Assembly (NCBI GenBank): GCA_902495455.1
Contig: CABUXJ010000007.1
Coordinates: 46,395 to 110,394 of the forward strand
Source of the DNA: an uncultured Prevotella sp.
Lineage (GTDB): Bacteria; Bacteroidota; Bacteroidia; Bacteroidales; Bacteroidaceae
Reading direction: 5' to 3'
Length of the DNA: 64,000 bases
Shown piece by piece: positions 25,547 to 35,005 of the stretch. The notes below the pieces were generated by a model. The model was not told where the DNA came from and did not search any database. It worked only from the letters and a program-made list of their open reading frames with translations. Position 1 is the stretch's first letter, and each line of letters starts with the position of its first letter. Both the position numbers and the translations under genes were made by a program.

Positions 25547-28375
25547 ATGGAAACACGCTTCTCAAGATATATCACGGCCCGAGTCTCTCTCATCGTAGCC
25601 CTGACAGCGTTCTGCATGACAACCGCAATGGCAGACCGGAACAGCACCCGCTATACCAAAGAGAAACCCTTGCGCATCATTTCCGACTGGAACTACGCAC
25701 CATACGAATATGCCAACGACCGCGGAGAGCCGGATGGATATAACATCAGCCTGATCAAGACCATACTCGACAAACTCAACATACCCCACGTCTTCATCTT
25801 CCGGAAATTAGACAACGCCGAAAACATGTTCGACACAGGCGAGGCCGACCTCATGATAGAGCCCGTCCACAGCCGCAACAAACCGGACAAAAACAGGTTC
25901 TACAGCCGCAAAACGACCGCACCATATAAGGTGAAGATTGCCTATAAGCGCGGAGCGAGGCCATTGAAAGACCTCAACAAGATGACGCCGGACGACACGC
26001 TTGTGCTCAAAAAGTACGACTATGCGACGAAAATGATACTCGCCCGCAAAGACATAAACCTGCGGCAGATCATCTTCCGCTCGCCGCGTGCAACGCTGCA
26101 AAAGATCAACGACACCGAACACGAATACTTTGTGTGGGGCGAAAAACCGCTCGAGAAGATGCTGAAAGAACTCAACATCACCGACATAGAGGTGGGAGAC
26201 ATTGACATTCCGGCCGGCGAAATGAGATTCGTGAGCCACGACAGCCACCTGATAGAGATGTTGGACGAACAGTTTGCACGTCTCGAACAACAAGGGACGG
26301 TCAGCAAGCTGAAGACAAAATGGTTTCACCCGGAAATCGACGACAACGACGCATCGCCCGTGGTGCTTATCATCATCATCGCCGCAATCATTCTGGCAAT
26401 CGTCATTGTGACGGTCAATCACATCATAAACAAACGAATAAAGAAAAGCACACAGCTCACAATAGAGAAGAACAACATCATGCAGGCCGCCTTGAAAGTG
26501 GGCCGCCAAAACGTGACTTGCACCAACCTGAAAACCGGACGCATCACCAACATCTACGGTAATCACGTCCCCGAAACAGGCATGACAATCGAACAATACA
26601 ACAGACTGGTCCATCCGGACGACAACAGAAGCGTCTCGGAGTTCTTCAAGGAGTTCTTCGCCTATCCCTACGGCAAACCGATGGAATACACTTTCCGCTT
26701 TAATGTCGGAACGGAAGACTGTCCCGACTGGCGGGTTCTGCATAGCAGTTCCATCCGAGAGTCCCAAAGCAATGGCAAAACAACCAACATCATCAGCATG
26801 TTGGCGGACATCGGCAACGACTTGTCAAAAGAACAGAAGGCCGACAAGACCGCCACGACATACAGCAGCATCTTCGAAATGACCATCTCAGGACTCTCCC
26901 TGCACGACAGCAACGGCTTCCTCATCGACGCCAACAGAAATATGAGAAAGCTGTTACGCTTCAACACACCCAAAGATGAGTTCTACTACAAAATGTGCTG
27001 GTTAGACTTTCCGTCCATAAAGGACGCCATCGGTCAGTCTGATATAACAGAAGTGCACTTCTGCAGCAAGATAGACGTACCCGAACGCAACGTCTCCGAA
27101 TATATAGAGATATGCATACGGCCCATCCACAACGACGAGGGCGAACTGATATATATACTCATCGCCATCCGTCCCATCAACGAAGAGCGCGACCTCTACC
27201 TGCTCCGCAAGAAGAACGGCGACACTCTCCACGCCATCAGACAAGCGGCCACACGGGCCGAAGAGGAACTGAAGTATCTGTTGGAAGAGAGCAAGACCAG
27301 AGTCTGGCGCTCGTCGTTTGCGGACAAGACGGTCTCTTTCTACAAGGGACTGCACAATCAGGGTGTCACCGTCAGCATGGACTGTATTGCCGAATGTACC
27401 ACAAACGACGAGGACAAGGCCAGAATACGAGACATATTCGACATGTCCCAAGACAACCATGAGTCTAAGACATTCATGCTGGCGCTGCGCAACATGTTTG
27501 AGAAAGACAACACAAACCACTGGTATTCCGTAAACAGCATGCCAAGCTACGACAGCGACGGCAACGTCACAGGTTCCGTCGGACTGGTCAGGGACATCAC
27601 CAAACTCATCGAAACGCAGGAGAAACTGCGGCAGGAGACGCAGCGGGCCAACGAGTCCGAGCGTCAGAAGAGCCTGTTCCTCGCCAACATGAGCCACGAG
27701 ATACGCACGCCGCTGAACTCCATCGTGGGCTTCTGCGACCTGATACAGACCATCGAGTCACCGGAGGACCGCAAGGAGTTCCTCCGCATCATACGCAACA
27801 ACTGCAACATGCTGCTGCATATCATCAACGACATACTTATCATCTCGTCGATGGATACCGACGGGCTGTCCATCGAACCGCACGCCATCGACTTCGCGGC
27901 ATCATTCGACGACATCTGCGCGACGTTCGTCCAGCAAGTTGCCGAGAACGGACTGCAGTTGATAAAGGAAAATCCCTACCGCTCTCTGCACACGCAACTG
28001 GACATCGACCGCATCCAGCAGGTCATCGTCAACTTCATGACCAACGCCATAAAGCACACCCGGCAGGGTCACATCCGCGTGGGCTACCGCGTCGAGGACG
28101 GCGGCATCCGCATCTATTGCGAGGACACCGGCAGCGGCATACCAAAGGAAAAATGCGAAGACGTCTTCCGCCGTTTTGTCAAACTCAACGACTTCGTCCA
28201 AGGCACAGGATTGGGATTGAGCATTTGCAAGGCCATTGCCGACAGTTACGGAGGCCGCATCGGTGTCGACTCCGAACCGGGCAAAGGTTCCCACTTCTGG
28301 ATATGGGTGCCATGTGACATCGAGAGCGCGGAGGAAGCGGACGAGACAAACCAAACAACCGAAGATAAAATATAA
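25547..28375 (+). CDS. Membrane sensor histidine kinase with solute-binding-like sensor
   Basis: This has 942 residues with the same layout as its upstream neighbour: signal or anchor helix, periplasmic SBP_bac_3-like domain (SDWNYAPYEYANDRGEPDGY), membrane helix (VLIIIIAAIILAIVIVTVNH), PAS-like regions, then an intact kinase. The H-box is NMSHEIRTPLN. The N-box is NFMTNAIKHT, with EDTGSGIP and GTGLGLSICKAIADSYGG. There is no receiver domain on the protein, and none on the AraC gene that follows 8 bp later, so the phosphate acceptor must be encoded elsewhere. The sensor fold suggests recognition of a small ligand such as an amino acid. Confidence 0.92.
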   Translation: METRFSRYITARVSLIVALTAFCMTTAMADRNSTRYTKEKPLRIISDWNYAPYEYANDRGEPDGYNISLIKTILDKLNIPHVFIFRKLDNAENMFDTGEADLMIEPVHSRNKPDKNRFYSRKTTAPYKVKIAYKRGARPLKDLNKMTPDDTLVLKKYDYATKMILARKDINLRQIIFRSPRATLQKINDTEHEYFVWGEKPLEKMLKELNITDIEVGDIDIPAGEMRFVSHDSHLIEMLDEQFARLEQQGTVSKLKTKWFHPEIDDNDASPVVLIIIIAAIILAIVIVTVNHIINKRIKKSTQLTIEKNNIMQAALKVGRQNVTCTNLKTGRITNIYGNHVPETGMTIEQYNRLVHPDDNRSVSEFFKEFFAYPYGKPMEYTFRFNVGTEDCPDWRVLHSSSIRESQSNGKTTNIISMLADIGNDLSKEQKADKTATTYSSIFEMTISGLSLHDSNGFLIDANRNMRKLLRFNTPKDEFYYKMCWLDFPSIKDAIGQSDITEVHFCSKIDVPERNVSEYIEICIRPIHNDEGELIYILIAIRPINEERDLYLLRKKNGDTLHAIRQAATRAEEELKYLLEESKTRVWRSSFADKTVSFYKGLHNQGVTVSMDCIAECTTNDEDKARIRDIFDMSQDNHESKTFMLALRNMFEKDNTNHWYSVNSMPSYDSDGNVTGSVGLVRDITKLIETQEKLRQETQRANESERQKSLFLANMSHEIRTPLNSIVGFCDLIQTIESPEDRKEFLRIIRNNCNMLLHIINDILIISSMDTDGLSIEPHAIDFAASFDDICATFVQQVAENGLQLIKENPYRSLHTQLDIDRIQQVIVNFMTNAIKHTRQGHIRVGYRVEDGGIRIYCEDTGSGIPKEKCEDVFRRFVKLNDFVQGTGLGLSICKAIADSYGGRIGVDSEPGKGSHFWIWVPCDIESAEEADETNQTTEDKI

Positions 28376-28383
28376 AGAAGAAT

Positions 28384-29253
28384 ATGCAAAATAGCAAGTA
28401 CGTTTTGGCCAACGAGCGAGATCGGTTGTGGGGACTCACCGTGAGCACGGTCGGATATGAAGAGATTGCTCCCGGCGAGTCCTATCCCACCCGCGGTCAT
28501 GCCGACGGTTATTACTTCAATATAGACGAAGGCCGCGAGCTCAACGAGTATCAGCTGCTCTATGTCCCTGAAGGCAGCGGAGTGTTCCATAGCGCCACGA
28601 TAGAGGAAACGGAGATCCGCGAGGGCGACATGTTTTTACTCTTTCCGGGCGAATGGCACTCCTACCACCCTAATCCGGATACCGGTTGGAAGAGCTACTG
28701 GATCGGTTTCAAGGGCAAGAACATCGACGACCGAGTGCGCTACGGTTTTCTGTCCAAAGACAAACCTATCTATCACATCGGCTTCTCCAACATCATCGTC
28801 CATCTCTACGAAACGGCCTTGAAGGCTGCTGCCGAAGAACAGGCATACGCCCAACAACTTCTGGCCGGCATCGTCAACCATCTCATAGGCACGATGTATT
28901 CGCTCGAGCGCAACATCGAACTGAACAAAAACCATGCCCACGTCGACATGGTGCGCCGGGCGCGCCTGCGCATCTATGACGCTCTGGAGAGCAGCCTGAC
29001 CATCCAGCAGATCGCAGAGGAGCTGGGCGTGAGCTACTCCAACTTCCGGAAACTCTTCAAGGAATACACCGGTCTCTCTCCCGCCACATACCAGCAGGAC
29101 CTCAAGCTCCAACGGGCAAAGGAACTGCTGAGCACGACCAACCTGAGCATTAAGGAGATTGCATACCGCCTCAACTTCGATTCGCCCGACTATTTCTCCG
29201 CAAAATTCAAGATAAAGACGGGCCGCAAGCCGAGCGAGATGAGGGTGAAGTGA
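28384..29253 (+). CDS. AraC-family transcriptional regulator with cupin-type sensor domain
   Basis: This has 289 residues. The N-terminal about 170 residues form a beta-barrel ligand-binding domain (QLLYVPEGSGVFHSA, GDMFLLFPGEWHSYHP). The C-terminal 100 form two HTH motifs: SLTIQQIAEELGVSYSNFRK and the family signature IKEIAYRLNFDSPDYFSAKF. It is the last gene of the sensor-kinase operon. The cupin domain suggests a sugar ligand, and the rhamnose genes begin 2.7 kb away, so a role in rhamnose control is possible but unproven. Confidence 0.92.
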   Translation: MQNSKYVLANERDRLWGLTVSTVGYEEIAPGESYPTRGHADGYYFNIDEGRELNEYQLLYVPEGSGVFHSATIEETEIREGDMFLLFPGEWHSYHPNPDTGWKSYWIGFKGKNIDDRVRYGFLSKDKPIYHIGFSNIIVHLYETALKAAAEEQAYAQQLLAGIVNHLIGTMYSLERNIELNKNHAHVDMVRRARLRIYDALESSLTIQQIAEELGVSYSNFRKLFKEYTGLSPATYQQDLKLQRAKELLSTTNLSIKEIAYRLNFDSPDYFSAKFKIKTGRKPSEMRVK

Positions 29254-29262
29254 GGATAGGCG

Positions 29263-29293
29263 GCCCCCTCCCGACCTCCCACAAGGGGGAGGT
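29263..29293. repeat. Diverged GGCCCCCTC...AAGGGGGAGG repeat
   Basis: A short GC-rich hairpin-forming element related to the repeats at 4443 and 4727, just after the AraC stop. Confidence 0.6.
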
Positions 29294-29425
29294 GCCTACG
29301 AGACGAGAATGTTGCTCCCAAGAGCAAGTGTTCTGCGGGAAAATGGCAAGTGATGTACAAAAGAATGGCAAGTGTTCTGCGGAAGAATGACAAATGACGT
29401 GCCGGAGACAACAAGAACCAAGCCT

Positions 29426-29479
29426 AAACGAAACGTGCCGGAAATCATGTTCAAACATGGTTTCCGGCACGTTTCGTTT
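29426..29479. terminator. Bidirectional terminator between the AraC gene and nhaD
   Basis: Perfect 19-bp stem AAACGAAACGTGCCGGAAA / TTTCCGGCACGTTTCGTTT with a 16-nt loop, lying between convergent genes. Confidence 0.85.
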
Positions 29480-29511
29480 ATAGCCTTAATATCAAAAATA
29501 TCGCCTTAATA

Positions 29512-30855
29512 TCAGAAGATGAATGTCTTCTCTAACCAGTAGATACCGATGCCGGCGAGGTAGCCGACGAAAGCTATCCACGTGATGCGCTTCATGTACC
29601 ATCCGAAGGTGATCTTCTCCAGACCCATGACAACCACGCCTGCGGCCGAACCGATGATGAGCATCGAACCGCCCACACCTGCACAATAGGCCAACAGCTG
29701 CCAGAAGATACCGTCGACGGCCATGTCGCCGGTCGGAGCGACGGGATACATACCCATGCATCCGGCCACCAAGGGCACGTTGTCGACGATGCTCGAGAGG
29801 ACGCCGATGATGCCGGTGACCATATAGTGGTTGCCGTCGAAGGCGACATTGAGGCCCTCGCCCAGCATGGTCAGTACGCCGATTGTCTCAAGACAGGCCA
29901 CGGCCATGAGGATGCCGAGGAAGAAGAGTATCGTGCTCATGTCGATGCGGGTGAGCATGTTGGTGATGCGCTTCTGGGTGCCGTTCTTGTCTTCCTCACC
30001 CTGCGAACGGTAGAATATCTCGGTCACGGTCCAGAGCACACCCAACACGAGCAGTATGCCGACGAACGGGGGCAGATGGGTGATGGACTTGAAGATGGGG
30101 ACGAATATCAGACCGCCCACACCGAGAATGAAGACCGCCTTGCGCTGAAAAGCAGTGAGACTTCCGACGCTCTGACCGGCAGCGACATTATTGCCTGCCG
30201 CAGTGAAGTCACCTTTCAGCGAAAGCGACAGTATGTAGGCCGGAATGACCATCGAGACGACTGAGGGGATGAAGATTTCGCTTATCACACCAAGCGCCGT
30301 TATCAGTCCCTTGTTCCACAGCATGATTGTCGTAACGTCGCCGATGGGCGAGAATGCGCCTCCGGAGTTGGCCGCGATGACCACGAGCGAGGCGTATATG
30401 AGGCGGTCCTTGTGACTGGACACGAGCTTGCGCAGAATCATGATCATGACGATGCTCGTCGTCAGATTGTCCAGAATGGCTGACAGGATGAACGTCAGCA
30501 CGGCGATGCGCCACAGCAGGGCTTTCTTGCTCCGGGTCTTGAGCAGGTCACGCACGAAATTGAAACCGCCGTTCTGGTCGACTACTTCGACGATGGTCAT
30601 GGCTCCCATGAGGAAGAACAGCGTGGTGGCCGTGCTGCCAAGATGCTTCTCCATCACTTCGCTCACGGCCAACGCGGCATGTTCACCGACGGCTCCGGCG
30701 ATATAGCTTCCGGGGTCCACCATGAAGAGTGTCCAACAGAACACGAACATCAGCAGGGCGATGGCCGCCTTGTTGATTTTTGTCAGGCTTTCGATGGCTA
30801 TGCAGAAGTAGCCGATGACGAAAACGATGACAATTCCAAGAGTTAATGTTGTCAT
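29512..30855 (-). CDS. nhaD: NhaD-type Na+/H+ antiporter
   Basis: This exports Na+ (or Li+) in exchange for protons across the inner membrane. It has 447 residues and about 12 membrane helices, the usual length. Family features are LDNLTTSIVMIMILRKLV (charged or polar residues in a membrane helix), ANSGGAFSPIGDVTTIMLW and, in the second half, the duplicated SSIVDNVPLVAGCMG. This IT-superfamily inverted duplication separates NhaD from NhaA and NhaB. It is a single-gene unit with a promoter box 48 bp upstream. Confidence 0.92.
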   Translation of the reverse strand: MTTLTLGIVIVFVIGYFCIAIESLTKINKAAIALLMFVFCWTLFMVDPGSYIAGAVGEHAALAVSEVMEKHLGSTATTLFFLMGAMTIVEVVDQNGGFNFVRDLLKTRSKKALLWRIAVLTFILSAILDNLTTSIVMIMILRKLVSSHKDRLIYASLVVIAANSGGAFSPIGDVTTIMLWNKGLITALGVISEIFIPSVVSMVIPAYILSLSLKGDFTAAGNNVAAGQSVGSLTAFQRKAVFILGVGGLIFVPIFKSITHLPPFVGILLVLGVLWTVTEIFYRSQGEEDKNGTQKRITNMLTRIDMSTILFFLGILMAVACLETIGVLTMLGEGLNVAFDGNHYMVTGIIGVLSSIVDNVPLVAGCMGMYPVAPTGDMAVDGIFWQLLAYCAGVGGSMLIIGSAAGVVVMGLEKITFGWYMKRITWIAFVGYLAGIGIYWLEKTFIF

Positions 30856-30902
30856 TTTGCTTTGGTTTAATTATTTGTTTTTAGGTTTGTTTTTTCACTA
30901 TG

Positions 30903-30932
30903 CAAAGATAACAATAATATCAATACGCGCAA
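30903..30932 (-). promoter_or_regulatory. Promoter of nhaD
   Basis: CAAAGATA at 30903-30910 (TATCTTTG on the minus strand) with CAA at 30930-30932 (TTG, -33) 19 bp away. Confidence 0.55.
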
Positions 30933-31360
30933 GCCGTGTCACGACTAAATGTTACGTAATCGTTTGTTTTAACCTCCAAAACCGACGCGACGAGCGCCGG
31001 ACTACACATTATATAATATAGGGGGATGACGGAGGGCGTCGGCAGCTGAATCGTGCGTGATGTGGATGCGACGAGAAACACACGATTTTGTTGTTGCTTG
31101 AAAAAAACGGCCGTTTTGTCAAGATTTATCCATCGGGCAAAAGAGGCATCCATATCAGCATGCAATCTGCTGACGACAAGCGTTTTACATCGTGTTTTCA
31201 GCATCCGTCACGCTCTCGTCCGAAAGGTCCGTTAGAGACGTCGCGGCACATCATTCGACATCCGCATTAAACCACTGGCTATCAGCGATATACGCAACAG
31301 AAAGGCCTGTTGCAAACAAAATCCGCGCCATGAAATTCAGAAATATTCGGACAAAACATT

Positions 31361-31419
31361 CGCAAAACTTGAAAATTCAGAGCCACGGGATTTTTATTTT
31401 CAAATTTTCAAGTTTTGCG
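31361..31419. repeat. Perfect 17-bp inverted repeat
   Basis: CGCAAAACTTGAAAATT (31361-31377) and AATTTTCAAGTTTTGCG (31403-31419) flank a 25-nt loop. It sits about 90 bp from repeat copy C. It could be a stable hairpin of an untranslated RNA or a protein-binding site. Confidence 0.75.
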
Positions 31420-31511
31420 CGTGCAATTTTAACCATCTGGCTGTCAGCGCGCTAAGTGGCGAACGAGCCTGAGTGTGCAACTTTTGAGGTTCGTTTTCGT
31501 CCGAAAATCTT

Positions 31512-31622
31512 TGCCGTAAGGCCCTCCCGGGGTTGCAACGGCATGGCCGTTGGCTTCCAACGGCATGCTTGTTGCAATGCAACGAGGGCCCCGTTGCAAC
31601 CTCGGGAGGGCCTTACGGCAAA
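31512..31622. repeat. GC-rich palindromic intergenic repeat, copy C
   Basis: The whole block is nearly an inverted repeat. It opens TTGCCGTAAGGCCCTCCCGG and closes CCTCGGGAGGGCCTTACGGC. Internal modules GGTTGCAACGGCATGGCCGT and GAGGGCCCCGTTGCAAC match the other copies. Confidence 0.85.
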
Positions 31623-31878
31623 ACCGCGACGATTTTTCGGTGAAAAAACGGGGCCGAAACCGGAAAATGGCGAAATGAACTTTGAAAAACCGGAAGGGCC
31701 GAAATTCAGATTTTTTTTGACACAGCCGTCACCCGAGAGGGCCTTACGGGAATGTCGCGGAGGCCTTACGGCATCACCGGAAGCTCTCTCTGACCGGACG
31801 GCGGGACACAAGAGCGGCCGAAACAAAACTTTTAGCTGAAAAATCAAATAATCATGCCACAGATTAATAATAAAATGC

Positions 31879-31886
31879 TATCTTTG
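31879..31886 (+). promoter_or_regulatory. -7 box for the rhamnose operon
   Basis: TATCTTTG fits TAnnTTTG. The predicted leader to rhaB is about 107 nt. No clear -33 box is seen, which fits a promoter that needs an activator. Confidence 0.5.
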
Positions 31887-31999
31887 CATACGATAGGCTG
31901 CACCTCGGCAATTTCGAATAAATTCGATTGCACTCGGTTTGCACTATCGCTGCAAATGCAATACATAAGAACAAATACTGCTAACATAAACAAATCATA

Positions 32000-33484
32000 A
32001 TGGAAAATAACAAGAAATACTTTTTTGCCGTGGATCTCGGCGCCACAAGCGGCCGCACAATCATCGGCACACTCGGTGACGGACGCTTCGCTCTGGAAGA
32101 GCTGACCCGTTTCGACAACAATCTCATCGAGACCGGCGGACATTTCTACTGGGACATCTACGCATTATATAATGAGATAATAAAAGGTCTCAAGCTCGCC
32201 GCACAGCGTCAGCTCCCCATCTGCTCGATCGGTATCGACACATGGGGCGTCGACTTCGTCTGCGTCGGCAAGGACGGCGCGCTGCTGCGCAATCCGCTGG
32301 CCTACCGCGACCCCCACACGTTCGGCATGATGGAGGACTATTTCGAAAAGGCCGTCGACAAAAAGACTGTCTACGACACCACCGGAATACAGTTCATGAA
32401 CTTCAATTCGCTCTTCCAGCTCTACGCCATGCGCCGCGCCGGAAATACGGCGTTGGAAAACGCGGAGAAGATACTCTTCGTGCCCGACGCGCTGAGCTAC
32501 ATGCTCACGGGCAAGATGGTCTGCGAATATACCATCGCCTCGACCAGCCAGATGCTTGACCCGAAGACCAAGCAGCTCGACGAGCGCCTTCTGGAGAGCG
32601 TCGGACTCACCCGCGACAACTTCGGCCCGATGGTCAATCCGGCCGTCGAGATCGGCAAGCTGACCGAAGAGGTACAGAAGATGACCGGATTGGGCGCCGT
32701 GCCCGTCATCGCCGTCGCCGGCCACGACACGGGCAGCGCCGTCGCCGCCGTACCTGCCAAGGACGAGAAGTTCGCCTACCTGAGCAGCGGAACATGGAGT
32801 CTGATGGGCATAGAGACCAAGGACGCCATCATCAACGACCTGAGCTATGACCGCAACTTCACCAACGAGGGCGGCATCGAGGGCACGACTCGCTTCCTGA
32901 AGAACATCTGCGGCATGTGGCTCTATGAGCGTTGTCGCAAGGAGTGGACCGACGCGCCGAAGTCTCACGCCGAACTGCAGGCTGAAGCCATGAAGCAGCC
33001 CGCCTTCCGGAGCATCATCAATCCGGACGACACGATGTTCGCCAACCCGTCGTCGATGGTCGACGCCATACAGACTTACTGCCGCGAGACCGGCCAGCAC
33101 GTGCCGGAAGGATATGCCGAGATATGCCGTTGCATCTTCGACTCGCTCGCCCTGCGCTACCGTCAGGTGTTCGGCTACCTGAAGGAGATGGCTTCATTCC
33201 CGCTCGACGTGCTACACATCATCGGCGGCGGCTCGCTCAACAACTATCTCAACCAGTTCACGGCCGACTCGCTCGGCGTCGAAGTGCTCGCCGGACCGCA
33301 GGAAGGAACGGCCATCGGCAACATCATGCTTCAGGCGAAAGCATCCGGTGACGTCAGCGACATCTGGGAGATGCGCCGCATCATCGCCGCCAGTCTCGAA
33401 CTGAAACGGTTTACACCCAAAGACACCGAGACATGGGACAAGGCCTACGAGCGTTTCCTCGAAATCGTGGAGAAGAAAAAGTAA
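32000..33484 (+). CDS. rhaB: Rhamnulokinase
   Basis: This phosphorylates L-rhamnulose to rhamnulose 1-phosphate. It has 494 residues of the FGGY kinase fold. The N-terminal phosphate loop is FFAVDLGATSGRTIIG, followed by IGIDTWGVDFVCVGKDG, then VAGHDTGSAVAAVP (catalytic Asp) and LHIIGGGSLNNYLNQFTADS near the C-terminus (adenine site). These match RhaB rather than xylulokinase or glycerol kinase, and the isomerase and symporter genes downstream confirm it. In Bacteroides the same gene is called rhaK. Confidence 0.95.
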   Translation: MENNKKYFFAVDLGATSGRTIIGTLGDGRFALEELTRFDNNLIETGGHFYWDIYALYNEIIKGLKLAAQRQLPICSIGIDTWGVDFVCVGKDGALLRNPLAYRDPHTFGMMEDYFEKAVDKKTVYDTTGIQFMNFNSLFQLYAMRRAGNTALENAEKILFVPDALSYMLTGKMVCEYTIASTSQMLDPKTKQLDERLLESVGLTRDNFGPMVNPAVEIGKLTEEVQKMTGLGAVPVIAVAGHDTGSAVAAVPAKDEKFAYLSSGTWSLMGIETKDAIINDLSYDRNFTNEGGIEGTTRFLKNICGMWLYERCRKEWTDAPKSHAELQAEAMKQPAFRSIINPDDTMFANPSSMVDAIQTYCRETGQHVPEGYAEICRCIFDSLALRYRQVFGYLKEMASFPLDVLHIIGGGSLNNYLNQFTADSLGVEVLAGPQEGTAIGNIMLQAKASGDVSDIWEMRRIIAASLELKRFTPKDTETWDKAYERFLEIVEKKK

Positions 33485-33622
33485 AGAGTGAGGAGTGAAA
33501 AGTGAAGAGTGAAGAATCAAATACCCCATTCCTCCCATAAACTCCCATCATTCCCATCCCTACCATCCCTCCCATAAAATCAGAATTAATCAACAAACTA
33601 ACAATAAAAACCTAAAAACAAA

Positions 33623-34879
33623 ATGAAAGAAGAATTGGTAAAAAAGGCATACGAAGTGGCCAAAGAGCGCTACGCTGCCATCGGAGTTGACACAGAAAAG
33701 GTATTGGAACAGATGCAGAACTTCCACCTCAGCATGCACTGCTGGCAGGCTGACGACGTGGCCGGCTTCGAGAACCAGGGCGGCTCACTGACCGGAGGTA
33801 TTCAGGTCAACGGCAACTATCCCGGAAAGGCCCGCAATATCGACGAACTGCGTGCTGACATCCTCTACGCAAAGTCACTCATCCCCGGTACTCACCGTCT
33901 GAACCTCCACGAGATCTACGGTGACTTCGGTGGAAAATACGTTGACCGCGACCAGTGCGACGTCACACACTTCCAGAGTTGGATTGACTGGGGTAAGGCC
34001 AACAACACCCTGCTCGACTTCAACTCAACATCATTCTCTCACCCGAAGAGCGGCGACCTGAGCCTCGCCAACCCCGACAAGGGCATCCGCGACTTCTGGA
34101 TTGAGCACTCAAAGCGCTGCCGCGCCATCTCCGAGGCCATCGGTAAGGCTCAGGGCGACCCCTGTATCATGAACACATGGGTGCATGACGGAAGCAAGGA
34201 CCTCACCGTAAACCGTCTGATGTACCGCGAACTGCTGAAGGATTCTCTCGACCAGATCTTCGCTCAGAAGTATGACAACATGAAGGACTGCGTTGAGTCT
34301 AAGGTGTTCGGTATCGGTCTGGAGAGCTACACCGTTGGTTCTAACGACTTCTACACCTCTTACGCAGCCAAGAACAACATGATGATCACCCTCGACACCG
34401 GCCACTTCCACCCGACGGAGAGCGTTGCCGACAAGGTTTCGGCCATGCTGCTCTTCGTGCCCGAATTGATGCTCCACGTTTCTCGCCCGGTTCGTTGGGA
34501 CTCAGACCACGTTACCATCATGGACGACCCGACACAGGATCTGTTCAGCGAAATCGTTCGCGCCGGCGCTCTCGACCGCGTTCACTACGGTCTCGACTAC
34601 TTCGACGGAACGCTCAACCGCATCGGTGCTTACGTCATCGGTAGCCGCGCCGCTCAGAAGTGCATGCTCCGCGCCCTGCTCGAACCGCTGGCAACACTGC
34701 GTCAGTATGAGCTGGACGACAAGAAGTTCCAGCGTCTGGCACTGCTCGAGGAGTGCAAGAACCTGCCTTGGAACGCCGTTTACGACGAGTTCTGCGTACG
34801 CAACAACGTGCCCGTTGGCGAGGAATTCATCGGCGCCGTAGAAAAATATGAGGCTGAAGTAACTTCAAAGAGAGCATAA
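33623..34879 (+). CDS. rhaA: L-rhamnose isomerase
   Basis: This converts L-rhamnose to L-rhamnulose, metal-dependent, in the cytoplasm. It has 418 residues, the normal length. Conserved parts are LNLHEIYGDFGGKYVDRDQC, LDFNSTSFSHPKSGDLSLAN, and the metal site region ITLDTGHFHPTESVADK with RPVRWDSDHV. The gene uses more T-ending codons than its neighbours, which may reflect high expression. The 138-bp gap after rhaB contains short GAGTGAAGAGTG-type direct repeats. Called rhaI in Bacteroides literature. Confidence 0.96.
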   Translation: MKEELVKKAYEVAKERYAAIGVDTEKVLEQMQNFHLSMHCWQADDVAGFENQGGSLTGGIQVNGNYPGKARNIDELRADILYAKSLIPGTHRLNLHEIYGDFGGKYVDRDQCDVTHFQSWIDWGKANNTLLDFNSTSFSHPKSGDLSLANPDKGIRDFWIEHSKRCRAISEAIGKAQGDPCIMNTWVHDGSKDLTVNRLMYRELLKDSLDQIFAQKYDNMKDCVESKVFGIGLESYTVGSNDFYTSYAAKNNMMITLDTGHFHPTESVADKVSAMLLFVPELMLHVSRPVRWDSDHVTIMDDPTQDLFSEIVRAGALDRVHYGLDYFDGTLNRIGAYVIGSRAAQKCMLRALLEPLATLRQYELDDKKFQRLALLEECKNLPWNAVYDEFCVRNNVPVGEEFIGAVEKYEAEVTSKRA

Positions 34880-34887
34880 TAATCATT

Positions 34888-35000
34888 AATCAAGAGTGAA
34901 GAGTAAAGAGTGACGGATTTGCTGCCGCTGCTGCGTTTATGGACAGTGGTATGTGCGGCAGCAAATTCTTCACTCTTCATTCTTCACTCTTCACTTTTAT
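34888..35000. repeat. GAGTGAAGAGT inverted-repeat element between rhaA and rhaT
   Basis: GAGTGAAGAGTAAAGAGTG on the left and CACTCTTCATTCTTCACTC on the right enclose ATTTGCTGCCGC / GCGGCAGCAAAT (34916-34927 and 34954-34965). It could form a long hairpin in the operon mRNA. Confidence 0.7.
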
Positions 35001-35005
35001 AGAAT

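Larger units (their letters stand above)
30856..31999. other. Long divergent nhaD/rhaB intergenic region
   Basis: About 1.1 kb without a credible gene. It contains the nhaD promoter, a perfect 17-bp inverted repeat (31,361-31,419), the GC-rich palindromic repeat copy C (31,512-31,622) with outlying GGCCTTACGG fragments near 31,735-31,775, and the rhaB promoter. Short frames here are repeat translations. Confidence 0.7.
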
